64,000 nt of DNA from Glycocaulis sp. (GTDB lineage Bacteria > Pseudomonadota > Alphaproteobacteria > Caulobacterales > Maricaulaceae), in the NCBI GenBank assembly GCA_022565665.1, contig JAIUMI010000004.1, forward strand, positions 62,001 to 126,000, given 5' to 3'. A program made the position numbers and the translations under genes. This document shows, piece by piece, positions 29,803 through 41,716 of this stretch. The notes under the pieces are model-generated. The model was not told where the DNA came from. It saw nothing but the letters and a program-made list of their open reading frames with translations, and did no database searches. The number at the start of each line of letters is the position of its first letter. The stretch's first letter is position 1.

Positions 29803-30475
29803 GCCGGCTCTCTCCCTGCGCGGCCTGGTGCGCCGCTACGAAACGGATGCCGAAACCATCGAGGTGCTGAACGGCGCCGATCTCGACCTCATGCCGGGCG
29901 AGCTGGTGGGCCTTGTCGGGCCGTCGGGGTCTGGCAAGTCCTCGCTGCTCCATGCCGCTGCACTTCTGGAAAAACCCAATGCGGGTTCGGTGAAGATCGG
30001 CGGGATTGATGGTCTGGCACTGAACGAGCGCGGACGCACCGCTTTGCGCCGCCGTGAAATCGGGTTTGTCTATCAGTTCCACCACTTGCTAGCTGAACTT
30101 GATGCGATGGATAATGTCGCTCTGCCCCGCCTCATCGCAGGGGAGAGCCACAAAAGCGCCCGCGCCAAGGCAAAAGGCTGGCTGGAAAAGCTGGGGCTTG
30201 GCGCGCGTCTCACTCACCGCCCGCCCCAGCTCTCCGGCGGCGAGCAGCAACGCGTAGCCATCGCCCGCGCGCTGGTCAGTAATCCGCGTGTCCTGCTGGC
30301 TGATGAACCAACCGGCAATCTCGACCCCGCCACCTCCGATCAGGTGTTTGACGCGCTCGCCAGTGCCTGCCGGGAGGCGGGCGCGGCCGCGCTCGTGGCC
30401 ACCCACAATCTGGCGCTCGCCGAGCGCATGGACCGGGTGGTGACGTTTGAGAACGGGCGGATCGTCGTCGCCTGA
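29795..30475 (+). CDS. lolD: lipoprotein-releasing system ATP-binding protein
   Basis: 226 residues from ATG 29795 ([11 protein letters not shown]). ABC ATPase with Walker [10 protein letters not shown] 42-50, signature LSGGE 146-150, Walker B LLADEP with Asp170/Glu171 and the subfamily motif EPTGNLDP. Powers the permease encoded just upstream. A longer open frame from 29633 exists in this reading frame but runs inside lolC and adds nonfamily residues. Confidence 0.95.
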   Translation: MSEPALSLRGLVRRYETDAETIEVLNGADLDLMPGELVGLVGPSGSGKSSLLHAAALLEKPNAGSVKIGGIDGLALNERGRTALRRREIGFVYQFHHLLAELDAMDNVALPRLIAGESHKSARAKAKGWLEKLGLGARLTHRPPQLSGGEQQRVAIARALVSNPRVLLADEPTGNLDPATSDQVFDALASACREAGAAALVATHNLALAERMDRVVTFENGRIVVA

Positions 30476-30540
30476 CCAGCGGTCACGCGCTTTCGAACCT
30501 GCTGCTTTTCCACGGGAATTAAAAAAGATTCCGATTCGGT

Positions 30541-30569
30541 TTGACGCCGGAACAAATAGGGAATATATG
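30541..30569 (+). promoter_or_regulatory. sigma-70-type promoter of the sidA-like gene
   Basis: TTGACG (30541-30546), a 17-base spacer and TATATG (30564-30569) form a strong housekeeping promoter pointing at the 30-codon gene; the transcription start would be near 30576-30578. LexA-type box 1 lies inside the spacer and touches the -10, box 2 covers the start point. Confidence 0.75.
30550..30564 (+). promoter_or_regulatory. LexA-type SOS box 1 (GAAC-N7-GAAT)
   Basis: Reads GAACAAATAGGGAAT, one base away from the alphaproteobacterial LexA operator GAAC-N7-GAAC (GTTC-N7-GTTC on the other strand). It sits between the -35 and -10 elements, where a bound repressor would block RNA polymerase. Confidence 0.72.
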
Positions 30570-30574
30570 TGTTG

Positions 30575-30589
30575 GAACAAAACATGAAT
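30575..30589 (+). promoter_or_regulatory. LexA-type SOS box 2 (GAAC-N7-GAAT)
   Basis: Reads GAACAAAACATGAAT, again one base from the consensus, same orientation as box 1 and 25 bases downstream of it, at the expected transcription start. Two sites with the same single deviation in one short region are unlikely by chance in DNA of this composition. Confidence 0.62.
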
Positions 30590-30620
30590 TAACGATCATT
30601 CCGCCATAGGAGACAGGCAC

Positions 30621-30713
30621 ATGAAACGGTTCTTCGAAGAGGCCAGCGCAGCGTTCGTGACGGTCGGATTTGTGGCTGTGATGCTTACTTGGAGCACCGC
30701 TCTGGCGGGCTGA
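30621..30713 (+). CDS. sidA: 30-residue membrane peptide, probable SidA (SOS-induced cell division inhibitor)
   Basis: Seen: ATG 30621, 30 codons and TGA; a good ribosome site GGAG at 30609-30612, eight bases before the ATG. The product starts MKRFFEEASAAF (charged, amphipathic) and continues with one hydrophobic helix, VTVGFVAVMLTW, to the end. It lies between lolD and dnaE under a promoter with two LexA-type boxes. Known: Caulobacter crescentus SidA is a 29-residue, single-helix inner-membrane peptide, induced by DNA damage through LexA, that blocks division by acting on FtsW/FtsI, and to my recollection its gene is beside dnaE. Inferred: this is the same gene. Without an alignment another small stress peptide cannot be excluded. 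Confidence 0.78.
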   Translation: MKRFFEEASAAFVTVGFVAVMLTWSTALAG

Positions 30714-30761
30714 TTTTATGGCGTGGACCGTTAGACTGGCCTGCGAATCTGAAAGGCGAGG

Positions 30762-34235
<3,474 letters not shown>

Positions 34236-34290
34236 ACTGGCGCGCCTGCATCCTGATGAAAGCGGCTCTGCGCTTTCGTGACGGCAAGGC

Positions 34291-34319
34291 TTGTGCACAA
34301 GGCATTGTGCGCCTATAAG
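34291..34319 (+). promoter_or_regulatory. sigma-70-type promoter of the rpsB operon
   Basis: TTGTGC (34291-34296), a 17-base spacer and TATAAG (34314-34319). It faces rpsB and implies a leader of about 135 bases. The spacing and the match to the -10 consensus make this the best promoter in the 228-base gap after dnaE. Confidence 0.7.
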
Positions 34320-34325
34320 CCCGCC

Positions 34326-34463
34326 CGCAATCCCGCACACGGGGCAACGGCAGGTACGCGTCATGCGTGCCCACGTCGATCCGGTGCCGCGCTGGCTCTC
34401 GTTTTTCGGTGAGGGGCAGCAGGCTCCGCCCTGTGGAGGCCAACCGGAAAAGGAAAACTGAAT
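34326..34463 (+). promoter_or_regulatory. long 5' leader of rpsB-tsf, possible autoregulatory structure
   Basis: About 135 untranslated bases between the promoter and the rpsB ATG. It includes the hairpin GGTACGC-GTCAT-GCGTGCC (7 pairs with one G-T and loop of five) and a purine-rich ribosome site GGAAAAGGAAAAC directly before the ATG. In several bacteria S2 represses rpsB-tsf through the leader RNA; whether this leader does so cannot be told by eye. Confidence 0.4.
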
Positions 34464-35315
34464 ATGGCCCTTCCTGACTTCTCCATGCGTCAGCTGCTCG
34501 AAGCTGGTGCGCATTTCGGTCACCAGACCCACCGCTGGAACCCGAAAATGAAGCCCTTCATTTTCGGCGAGCGTTCCAACATCCACATTATCGATCTGTC
34601 CCAGACGGTCCCGCTCCTTCACCAGGCCCTGGTGAAGGTGCGCGATGTTGCCGCTGGCGGCGGGCGTATCCTGTTTGTCGGCACCAAGCGTCAGGCCCAG
34701 GAGCCGATCGCCCAGGCCGCCCAGCGCTGCGCGCAATATTACATGAATCATCGCTGGCTCGGCGGCACGCTGACCAACTGGCGTACCATCTCGATCTCGA
34801 TCGGCCGTCTGCGCGAGCTGGAAGGTATTCTCGATCAGGAAGGCGGCCCGCAGGGTCTCACCAAGAAAGAGACGCTGATGCTCTCGCGTGAGCGCGAGAA
34901 GCTGGAGCGCTCGCTTGGCGGCATCAAGGAGATGGGCGGCACGCCCGATCTCATCTTCGTGATCGACACCAACAAGGAAGCGATCGCCATTCACGAAGCG
35001 CGCCGTCTGAACATCCCGGTCGTGGCCGTGGTGGACACCAATTGCGATCCCGATCCGGTCGATTTCCCGATCCCCGGCAATGACGATGCGGCGCGCGCCA
35101 TCGCGCTCTATTGCGATCTGGTGGCGGATGCGGTGCTCGACGGCATTTCTGACAGCCAGGCCGCGCTGGGCGTAGACCTTGGTGCCTCGGAGGCCCCTGC
35201 GGTCGAGCCGGCACTGAGCGAGCCTGCCGCTGAAGCCGCTGCCGAGGAAGCCCCGGCGGAAGAAGCCCCGGCTGCTGAGGTGGTCGAACCGGCTGCCGAA
35301 GAATCCAAAGCCTGA
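34464..35315 (+). CDS. rpsB: 30S ribosomal protein S2 with acidic Ala/Glu-rich tail
   Basis: 283 residues. Residues 1-238 are ordinary S2: [69 protein letters not shown]. After residue 240 comes a tail of about 44 residues made almost only of Ala, Glu, Pro and Val. Such acidic extensions of S2 occur in alphaproteobacteria and are dispensable in appearance, but their role is not known. First gene of the long plus-strand run to lpxB. Confidence 0.97.
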   Translation: MALPDFSMRQLLEAGAHFGHQTHRWNPKMKPFIFGERSNIHIIDLSQTVPLLHQALVKVRDVAAGGGRILFVGTKRQAQEPIAQAAQRCAQYYMNHRWLGGTLTNWRTISISIGRLRELEGILDQEGGPQGLTKKETLMLSREREKLERSLGGIKEMGGTPDLIFVIDTNKEAIAIHEARRLNIPVVAVVDTNCDPDPVDFPIPGNDDAARAIALYCDLVADAVLDGISDSQAALGVDLGASEAPAVEPALSEPAAEAAAEEAPAEEAPAAEVVEPAAEESKA

Positions 35316-35348
35316 TCAGAGCACAAGAAGAAAAACAGGAGACTCCCC

Positions 35349-36290
35349 ATGGCCGAGATCACAGCCGCTCTCGTCAAGGACCTGCGCGAACGCACCGGCG
35401 CGGGCATGATGGACTGTAAAAAAGCGCTGGCCGAGACCAATGGCGACCTGGAAGCGGCCATTGACTGGCTGCGCAAGAAGGGTCTGTCCAAAGCTGCCAA
35501 GAAAGCTGACCGCGTAGCCGCTGACGGCCTTGTCGGCGTGTCGGTTGCCGTTAAAGGCAAGGGCATGGCCGGCGCCGCCGTCGAGGTGAACGCAGAGACC
35601 GATTTCGTGGCGCGCAACGAGCTGTTCCAGGCCGCCGTGGCCGAAATCACGGCGCTGGGCATTGATGCGGGCAATGTCGAGGCGCTGGGCGCGGCCAAGA
35701 TGGCCTCTGGCGAGGCGGTCGCTGACCATCTGACCAATCTCATCGCCAAGATCGGCGAGAACATGTCCCTGCGCCGTGTGCAGACCGTATCGGTCAGCGA
35801 AGGCGTGGTGGCGAGCTATATGCACAATGCCGCGGCCGAGGGGCTGGGCAAGATCGGCGTGCTCGTCGGTCTTCAATCCTCCGGTGATCAGGCCAAGCTC
35901 GCCGAACTCGGCCGCAAGGTCGCCATGCACGTGGCCGCCGGTTCGCCAGCTGTCGCCCTGGCGGTGGACGTGGATGAGCTCTCCGCCGACGTCGTCGAGC
36001 GCGAGAAGGCCGTGTTTGCCGATCAGGCCCGCCAGTCCGGCAAGCCTGAAGCCATCATCGAGAAGATGGTCGAAGGCCGTCTGCGCAAGTTCTACGAGGA
36101 AGTCGTGCTTCTCAAGCAGGTCTTCGTACTTGACCCGGACCACACGGTGGAAGGCGCCCTGAAGGCGGCTGAAGCCGATGTCGGCGCGCCGATCAAGCTG
36201 ACCGGCTTTGTGCGCATGGTCCTCGGTGAAGGCGTGGAGCGCAAGGAAGAGGACTTCGCCGCCGAGGTGGCCGCACTCGGCAAATCGTGA
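35349..36290 (+). CDS. tsf: elongation factor Ts
   Basis: 313 residues; EF-Tu nucleotide exchange factor. Signature [34 protein letters not shown] at the N-terminus, [10 protein letters not shown], and the dimerization core with [10 protein letters not shown]. Preceded by AGGAGA at 35338-35343. It follows rpsB in the standard order. Confidence 0.98.
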   Translation: MAEITAALVKDLRERTGAGMMDCKKALAETNGDLEAAIDWLRKKGLSKAAKKADRVAADGLVGVSVAVKGKGMAGAAVEVNAETDFVARNELFQAAVAEITALGIDAGNVEALGAAKMASGEAVADHLTNLIAKIGENMSLRRVQTVSVSEGVVASYMHNAAAEGLGKIGVLVGLQSSGDQAKLAELGRKVAMHVAAGSPAVALAVDVDELSADVVEREKAVFADQARQSGKPEAIIEKMVEGRLRKFYEEVVLLKQVFVLDPDHTVEGALKAAEADVGAPIKLTGFVRMVLGEGVERKEEDFAAEVAALGKS

Positions 36291-36298
36291 TTGTGTCT

Positions 36299-36331
36299 GG
36301 CGGCGGATGGCTTCACAAAGCCTCCGCCGCC
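36299..36331 (+). terminator. GC-rich hairpin between tsf and pyrH (attenuator-like)
   Basis: GGCGGCGGA and TCCGCCGCC form a perfect 9-bp stem around a 15-base loop that can pair further (TGGC/GCC). It starts eight bases after the tsf stop. A weak T content follows (TTCCTGTGT), so read-through to pyrH is likely; it may lower expression of the downstream genes relative to rpsB-tsf. Confidence 0.5.
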
Positions 36332-36357
36332 TTCCTGTGTGCCGGAGTATCTGCCCT

Positions 36358-37122
36358 GTGACCGACCAGCCCGCCAAGCCCCGACCGGCCCCTTCCGGAC
36401 CCTATCGCAGGGTGTTGCTGAAGATTTCCGGCGAGGCGCTGATGGGCGATCAGGCCTACGGGATTGATATGGGTACCGCCGAACGCATCGCCGAGGAAGT
36501 TGGCGCTGCCGTTGCGGCCGGCTATGAGCTGTGTCTGGTTATTGGCGGCGGGAATATCTTCCGCGGCCTGTCGGCAGCAGCCAAGGGCATGGACCGGGCG
36601 GCAGCCGACTATATGGGCATGCTGGCCACGGTCATGAATGCGCTGGCCATGCAGACTGCTCTGGAGCGGCGCGGCGTGCAGACCCGCGTGCAGTCCGCCA
36701 TACCGATGACCACGGTGTGCGAGCCCTATATCCGCCGGCGGGCCGTGCGGCATATGGAAAAGGGCAGGGTGGTAATCTTCGCCGCCGGCACCGGCAACCC
36801 CTTCTTCACCACCGATACGGCGGCGGCGCTGCGCGCAGCTGAAATGGGCTGTGATGCGCTGTTCAAGGGGACGCAGGTCGATGGAGTGTACTCCGCCGAC
36901 CCCAAGACGCACCCGGATGCCGAGCGCTATGACCAGCTGGACTACCTTGATGTGATTGCGCGGGATCTGAAGGTGATGGATGCTTCAGCGGTGACGCTGA
37001 TGCGCGACAACCAGATTCCGATCGTGGTGTTTGATATCAACCGCTCGGGCGGACTTGCCGATGTGCTCGACGGTCATGGCCTGTGTACGGTAGTGGGCCC
37101 AAAACCCAAGAAGACAAGCTGA
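36358..37122 (+). CDS. pyrH: UMP kinase (GTG start)
   Basis: 254 residues from GTG 36358. Amino-acid-kinase fold: [32 protein letters not shown], and the acceptor region [26 protein letters not shown]. Makes UDP from UMP in the cytosol. There is no ATG nearby upstream in frame that is not inside the hairpin region; conserved residues begin at about 18, after a Pro-rich start. Confidence 0.96.
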   Translation: MTDQPAKPRPAPSGPYRRVLLKISGEALMGDQAYGIDMGTAERIAEEVGAAVAAGYELCLVIGGGNIFRGLSAAAKGMDRAAADYMGMLATVMNALAMQTALERRGVQTRVQSAIPMTTVCEPYIRRRAVRHMEKGRVVIFAAGTGNPFFTTDTAAALRAAEMGCDALFKGTQVDGVYSADPKTHPDAERYDQLDYLDVIARDLKVMDASAVTLMRDNQIPIVVFDINRSGGLADVLDGHGLCTVVGPKPKKTS

Positions 37123-37130
37123 GGACGATC

Positions 37131-37697
37131 ATGAGCAAGGCAGGCGATTTTGACTTCAAGGATATCAGCCGTCGCATGGAAGGCGCTGTCGAGGCGCTGA
37201 AGAAGGAATTCTCCGGCCTGCGCACGGGCCGTGCGAGCCCGGCCCTGCTGGACCCAATCAAGATCGATGCCTATGGCAGTCTGACGCCGATCAACCAGGT
37301 CGGCACGGTCACCGTGCCGGAGTCGCGCATGCTGTCGGTTCAGGTCTGGGACAAGAATCTTGCCCCCGCCGTCGACAAGGCGATCCGCAATTCCTCGCTT
37401 GGTCTCAACCCTGTTGTGGAAGGCACGCTGATCCGCATTCCGATCCCGCCGCTCAACGAGGAGCGCCGCGCAGAACTGGCCAAGACGGCGGGCAGCTATG
37501 CCGAGCAGGCCCGCGTGGCCGTGCGCAATGTGCGCCGTGACGGCATGGATGCGCTGAAAAGGGCCGAGAAGGACAGCCTGATCAGCGAGGACGAGCACAA
37601 GCGCCTGTCCGATCAGGTCCAGAGAGAGACCGACTCCTCGATCGAATCCATCGACCAGCTTCTCAAGCAGAAGCAGGAAGAAATCACCCAGGTCTGA
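37131..37697 (+). CDS. frr: ribosome recycling factor
   Basis: 188 residues from ATG 37131. Three-helix bundle signature: [40 protein letters not shown] and the C-terminal [22 protein letters not shown]. Splits post-termination ribosomes with EF-G. Eight bases separate it from the pyrH stop; GAGGA precedes the ATG. Confidence 0.98.
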   Translation: MSKAGDFDFKDISRRMEGAVEALKKEFSGLRTGRASPALLDPIKIDAYGSLTPINQVGTVTVPESRMLSVQVWDKNLAPAVDKAIRNSSLGLNPVVEGTLIRIPIPPLNEERRAELAKTAGSYAEQARVAVRNVRRDGMDALKRAEKDSLISEDEHKRLSDQVQRETDSSIESIDQLLKQKQEEITQV

Positions 37698-37735
37698 GCG
37701 GCATCGCACCGAAGAGGCCGGGGAGGCCCCAGCTT

Positions 37736-38455
37736 ATGTCAGCCGCGTCCGGTGAACCGGCGAGAACCCCCGCTCATGTCGCCATCATCATGGACGGCAA
37801 CGGGCGCTGGGCTGCCTCACGCGGGCTGCCGCGCGCTTTGGGGCACCGTCAGGGCGTGGAGGCCGTGCGCGCGCTTATCAAGGGTGCAGGAGGTCTCGGC
37901 CTGACCCATCTCACCCTGTTCGGGTTCTCCACCGAGAACTGGCAGCGTCCGCAGGACGAGGTGAACGCGCTGTTTGATCTGCTGCGCCAGTTTGTAGGCG
38001 CTGATCTTGCGGGGCTGGCGCGCGAAGGGGTGCGTGTCCGCATCATCGGCAGCCGGGACGGGCTTTCGGACGATCTTCTGGAGATAGTAGAGCGTGCCGA
38101 GCGCGATACCCGGCACAATACCCGCTTCCATCTGACGGTCGCGTTCAATTACGGCGCGCGCGACGAGATTGTGCGGGCCGTCAACGCGCTCACGGCCCGG
38201 GCGGCAGAGACGGGCAAGGCCCAGCCGCTGGACGAGGCGGAGTTTGCGGCCGTGCTCGATACGCAGGGCCTGCCCGATCCCGACCTCATCATCCGCACCA
38301 GCGGCGAGATGCGGCTTTCCAACTTCCTGCTCTGGCAGGGGGCCTATTCGGAACTCGTTTTTATTGACGTACTCTGGCCGGACTTCACGCTCGAGCACCT
38401 GCGTGAGGCCATCGCCGTGTTCCAGAGCCGCGAGCGGCGTTTCGGGGGGCGTTGA
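37736..38455 (+). CDS. uppS: isoprenyl transferase (undecaprenyl diphosphate synthase)
   Basis: 239 residues, cis-prenyltransferase: VAIIMDGNGRWA at 15-26 with catalytic Asp20, LTLFGFSTENW, FNYGARDEIV, and the C-terminal DLIIRTSGEMRLSNFLLWQGAYSELVF. It makes the C55 lipid carrier for peptidoglycan and other wall polymers. Overlaps the region of the cdsA start. Confidence 0.97.
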   Translation: MSAASGEPARTPAHVAIIMDGNGRWAASRGLPRALGHRQGVEAVRALIKGAGGLGLTHLTLFGFSTENWQRPQDEVNALFDLLRQFVGADLAGLAREGVRVRIIGSRDGLSDDLLEIVERAERDTRHNTRFHLTVAFNYGARDEIVRAVNALTARAAETGKAQPLDEAEFAAVLDTQGLPDPDLIIRTSGEMRLSNFLLWQGAYSELVFIDVLWPDFTLEHLREAIAVFQSRERRFGGR

Positions 38456-38457
38456 TC

Positions 38458-39282
38458 ATGGCGCCGTCCACAAGCCCGCAGGCCGGTCCGCGCGATCCGG
38501 TCTTATTGCGCCGTCTGGTCTCCGCCCTTGTGCTGGCCCCCTTGGCGCTCGTCCTGGTATGGTTCGGCGGGTATCCGTTTGCCATCTTTGTGGCGGCCTT
38601 TGCCGCGGCCATGGCATGGGAATGGGTGCGCATGTCAGACCGGGAGGCACCGCCACGCGCCTTTGCGCTGGCCACCGGCACGGCAGTTGGCGCGGTGCTG
38701 CTGGCAGCACAGGGCGAGGCCGGGTGGTGCGCCTTCTGGATCGTGGCGGGTGCGCTTGGCAGCTGGCTGGACCGCCGCCGCCGGGACAATCCGCATGAGG
38801 CGGCCATTGGCGTGGTCTATGTGGCGGTTGCGGCCTCCATTCTGGTCTGGCTGCGCGCCGACAGCCTGACCGGGCTGGTCTTCCTGTTCGCAGTAGTGTG
38901 GGCCGCAGACACCTTCGCCTATTTGGCAGGGACGTGGCTTCGCGGGCCGAAGCTTTTGCCTGCGGCCAGCCCGAACAAGACGTGGACAGGCCTGATCGCA
39001 GGCCTTGCCTTTGGCAGCGCGGCTGGCGCGGCGGTGGCGATGTGGGCGGGAATGGATCTGGTGCACGCGCTGATGGTCGCACTGCCGCTGGCACTCAGCG
39101 CGGTGGCCGGTGATCTGGTAATGTCCCTCGCCAAGCGCCGCTTTGGCGTGAAGGATGCAGGCTCTCTCATTCCGGGGCACGGCGGCGTGCTCGACAGGGT
39201 GGATGCACTAATGCTCGCAGCAGTTTTTGCAGGATTGTTCGCGTTTCTGGCGCCGGGTGGCTGGCCGGGCGGGGCAGTATGA
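38458..39282 (+). CDS. cdsA: phosphatidate cytidylyltransferase
   Basis: 274 residues, eight or so membrane helices. The C-terminal CDP-alcohol signature KRRFGVKDAGSLIPGHGGVLDRVDALM and SPNKTWTGLIAG are diagnostic. It makes CDP-diacylglycerol for phospholipids. I start at ATG 38458, three bases after the uppS stop; a TTG at 38452 is also in frame. Overlaps dxr by four bases (ATGA). Confidence 0.95.
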   Translation: MAPSTSPQAGPRDPVLLRRLVSALVLAPLALVLVWFGGYPFAIFVAAFAAAMAWEWVRMSDREAPPRAFALATGTAVGAVLLAAQGEAGWCAFWIVAGALGSWLDRRRRDNPHEAAIGVVYVAVAASILVWLRADSLTGLVFLFAVVWAADTFAYLAGTWLRGPKLLPAASPNKTWTGLIAGLAFGSAAGAAVAMWAGMDLVHALMVALPLALSAVAGDLVMSLAKRRFGVKDAGSLIPGHGGVLDRVDALMLAAVFAGLFAFLAPGGWPGGAV

Positions 39283-40490
39283 GCACACGTACCATCTCCA
39301 TTCTCGGCGCGACCGGTTCTGTAGGGCTGGCCACACTTGACCTGATCGCAGCCGCTGACCGGGATGCCTACCGCATCGTCGCGCTGACGGCTGGCACCCG
39401 CGCGCGCGAGCTGGCCGCGCTGGCGCTGAAATTCCGGCCGGCCTTTACCGCTATAGCCGATGAGACAGCCGCGCCGGTGCTGGCAGAAGCGCTGGCCGGG
39501 ACCGGCCTGTCATGGGGTGCGGGCAGCGATGCCGTCATCGAGGCGGCCAGGCTGGATGCGGACTGGACAATGGCGGCCATCGTGGGCGCTGCGGGGCTGG
39601 CGCCCACGCTGGCGGCGGTGGCGCGGGGCAAGACGCTGGCGCTTGCCAACAAGGAAGCTCTTGTCTGCGCTGGCCCCCTCTTCATGCAGGCTGCGCGCGC
39701 GTCGGGCGCGACAGTTCTGCCCGTGGATTCGGAGCATAACGCCATCTTCCAGGCGCTGGGCGGTTGCGATGCCAGCGCGGCGCGCCGCATCATCCTGACG
39801 GCCTCCGGCGGCCCCTTCCGCGACAATTCCCTGGCTGACATGGCCCGCATGCGCCCTGACGATGCGGTGGCCCACCCGGTATGGCCGATGGGCGCGAAGA
39901 TTTCGGTGGATTCCGCCACCATGATGAACAAGGGCCTGGAGGTCATCGAGGCCTGCCACCTCTTTGCGCTGCCACAGAGCCAGGTGGATGTGCTCATCCA
40001 TCCCCAGTCCATCATCCACGGTCTTGTCGAGCACGTGGATGGGGGGCTGATCGCCCAGATGGGCTCGCCGGACATGCGCACGCCCATCGCGCACGCGCTG
40101 GGCTGGCCGGACAGGGTGGAGACCGATGTCGCACGGCTCGATCTGGCCGCGCTCGGTGCGCTCACCTTCTTTGCCCCCGATCCCCAGCGCTTCCCAGCGT
40201 TGTCGCTGGCCCGCTCCGCGTTCGAGGCGGGAGGGGCAAGCCCACTGGTGCTGAATGCCGCCAATGAGGTGGCTGTGGACGCCTTTCTGAATGGTCATGT
40301 CGGCTTCCTTGACATTGCCGCCATCGTTGAAGACTCTCTGGCCGAGGGTGAGGGGATTGCCAGAGGTCCGCTGAATGATTTCGACGCGGTATTCGCAGCC
40401 GATGCGGAAGCCCGCAGGATTGCGCTTGGCTTTGCAACCGCGCGTTCGGCCCAGGCAGCCGGACTTGCCCAGGGGGGGCTAGCCAGGTGA
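39279..40490 (+). CDS. dxr: 1-deoxy-D-xylulose 5-phosphate reductoisomerase
   Basis: 403 residues. NADPH motif ILGATGSVGLATLDLI, LANKEALVCAG, VDSEHNAIFQAL, SGGPFRD and SVDSATMMNKGLEVIEA (metal and substrate residues) are present. Second step of the MEP isoprenoid pathway, which supplies UppS. The stop overlaps the rseP GTG by four bases (GTGA). Confidence 0.97.
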   Translation: MSTRTISILGATGSVGLATLDLIAAADRDAYRIVALTAGTRARELAALALKFRPAFTAIADETAAPVLAEALAGTGLSWGAGSDAVIEAARLDADWTMAAIVGAAGLAPTLAAVARGKTLALANKEALVCAGPLFMQAARASGATVLPVDSEHNAIFQALGGCDASAARRIILTASGGPFRDNSLADMARMRPDDAVAHPVWPMGAKISVDSATMMNKGLEVIEACHLFALPQSQVDVLIHPQSIIHGLVEHVDGGLIAQMGSPDMRTPIAHALGWPDRVETDVARLDLAALGALTFFAPDPQRFPALSLARSAFEAGGASPLVLNAANEVAVDAFLNGHVGFLDIAAIVEDSLAEGEGIARGPLNDFDAVFAADAEARRIALGFATARSAQAAGLAQGGLAR

Positions 40491-41683
40491 CAGACATCCT
40501 CGGATCCGGCCTGCTCAGCATCGCCGCCTTTGTGGCGGTGATCTCCTTTGTCGTGGTGATCCACGAGCTTGGCCACTATTTTGCCGGCCGGGCCTTTGGC
40601 GTTCACGCCGAGGCGTTCTCCATAGGCTTCGGCCCCACCCTTTTCAGCTGGAAAGACAAGCGCGGCACGATCTGGCGGATCGCGGGCCTGCCGCTTGGGG
40701 GGTATGTCCGCTTTCTGGGCGATGCCAATGCGGCCAGTGCTCCCGATCATGCAACGCTGGAGCGCCTGCGGGCCGAGCGTGCTGACGCTGATCAGGTCTA
40801 CCATTTCAAACCGGTCTGGCAGCGCGCGGTGATCGTCGCGGCCGGCCCTGCTGCCAATTTCGTGCTGGCCATCCTGCTGTTTGCGGCGATTGGGATGACG
40901 CGGGGCGAGACGGTGATCGAGCCGCGCGTCGGCAGTATCGTGGAGGGCAGTCCCGCCGAGACGGCCGGGTTTGAGCCTGGCGACGTCCTTCTGACCATTG
41001 ACGGGCAGCGCGTGCGCACCTTTACCGATCTGTCCCAGTCAGTCATGACTCGCGCGGGTACGCCCATGCGCTTCGTGGTCGAGCGGAGCGGGCGGGAAGT
41101 GCATCTGGCCGCCACGCCGCGCCGCGAGATGCGCCCGGACGGGCTGGGCGGCACGCGCGCATTTGGCTTTCTTGGCGTAGGTCTTGCAGAAGATGCAACG
41201 ATCACCCAGCGCCGGTTCGGACCTGTCGAGGCGGTGGGGCATGGCGTTTCACGTACCGCCGATGTGACAGTCACGATCGTGGATTATCTGGGCCGGCTGG
41301 TAACCTTCCGCGCCTCGCTGGAACATATCAACGGGCCGCTGGGCATTGCCACTACGGCAGGTCAGATTGCCAACACGGCGGTCGCCGCACCGGCTGCTGA
41401 TCCTGCCAGTCATGATCTTGTAAGTGCAGCGTCGCGCCTGGCCACGAGCCTGCTTCTGCTGGCTGCACTGCTCTCTGTGGCGATCGGTTTGATGAATCTC
41501 CTGCCGATCCCGGTTCTAGACGGTGGCCACCTTGTGTATTACGCCTACGAGGCCGTTGCAAAGCGGCCGCCAAGTCCTGGTGTGCAGGCGATGGGATTCC
41601 GGGCCGGCCTGGTCCTGATCCTCGGCCTGCTGGTCGTCGCCACTTGGAATGATTTGAGTTATCTCGTTGGCCTGTTCTCGTAG
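40487..41683 (+). CDS. rseP: RseP/MmpA-type site-2 intramembrane zinc protease (GTG start)
   Basis: 398 residues. HExxH motif in VVIHELGHYFAGRAF (first helix), one PDZ domain (about 140-215, with GSIVEGSPAETAGFEPGDVLLTIDG) and the second catalytic motif NLLPIPVLDGGHL in the third helix. It cleaves membrane-bound regulators; the Caulobacter homologue MmpA degrades the PodJ fragment and E. coli RseP acts on the anti-sigma-E factor. It lies directly before bamA. Confidence 0.95.
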   Translation: MTDILGSGLLSIAAFVAVISFVVVIHELGHYFAGRAFGVHAEAFSIGFGPTLFSWKDKRGTIWRIAGLPLGGYVRFLGDANAASAPDHATLERLRAERADADQVYHFKPVWQRAVIVAAGPAANFVLAILLFAAIGMTRGETVIEPRVGSIVEGSPAETAGFEPGDVLLTIDGQRVRTFTDLSQSVMTRAGTPMRFVVERSGREVHLAATPRREMRPDGLGGTRAFGFLGVGLAEDATITQRRFGPVEAVGHGVSRTADVTVTIVDYLGRLVTFRASLEHINGPLGIATTAGQIANTAVAAPAADPASHDLVSAASRLATSLLLLAALLSVAIGLMNLLPIPVLDGGHLVYYAYEAVAKRPPSPGVQAMGFRAGLVLILGLLVVATWNDLSYLVGLFS

Positions 41684-41716
41684 GGCCGTAAAGTAAACGT
41701 TTGAGTGGTGAGGCCC

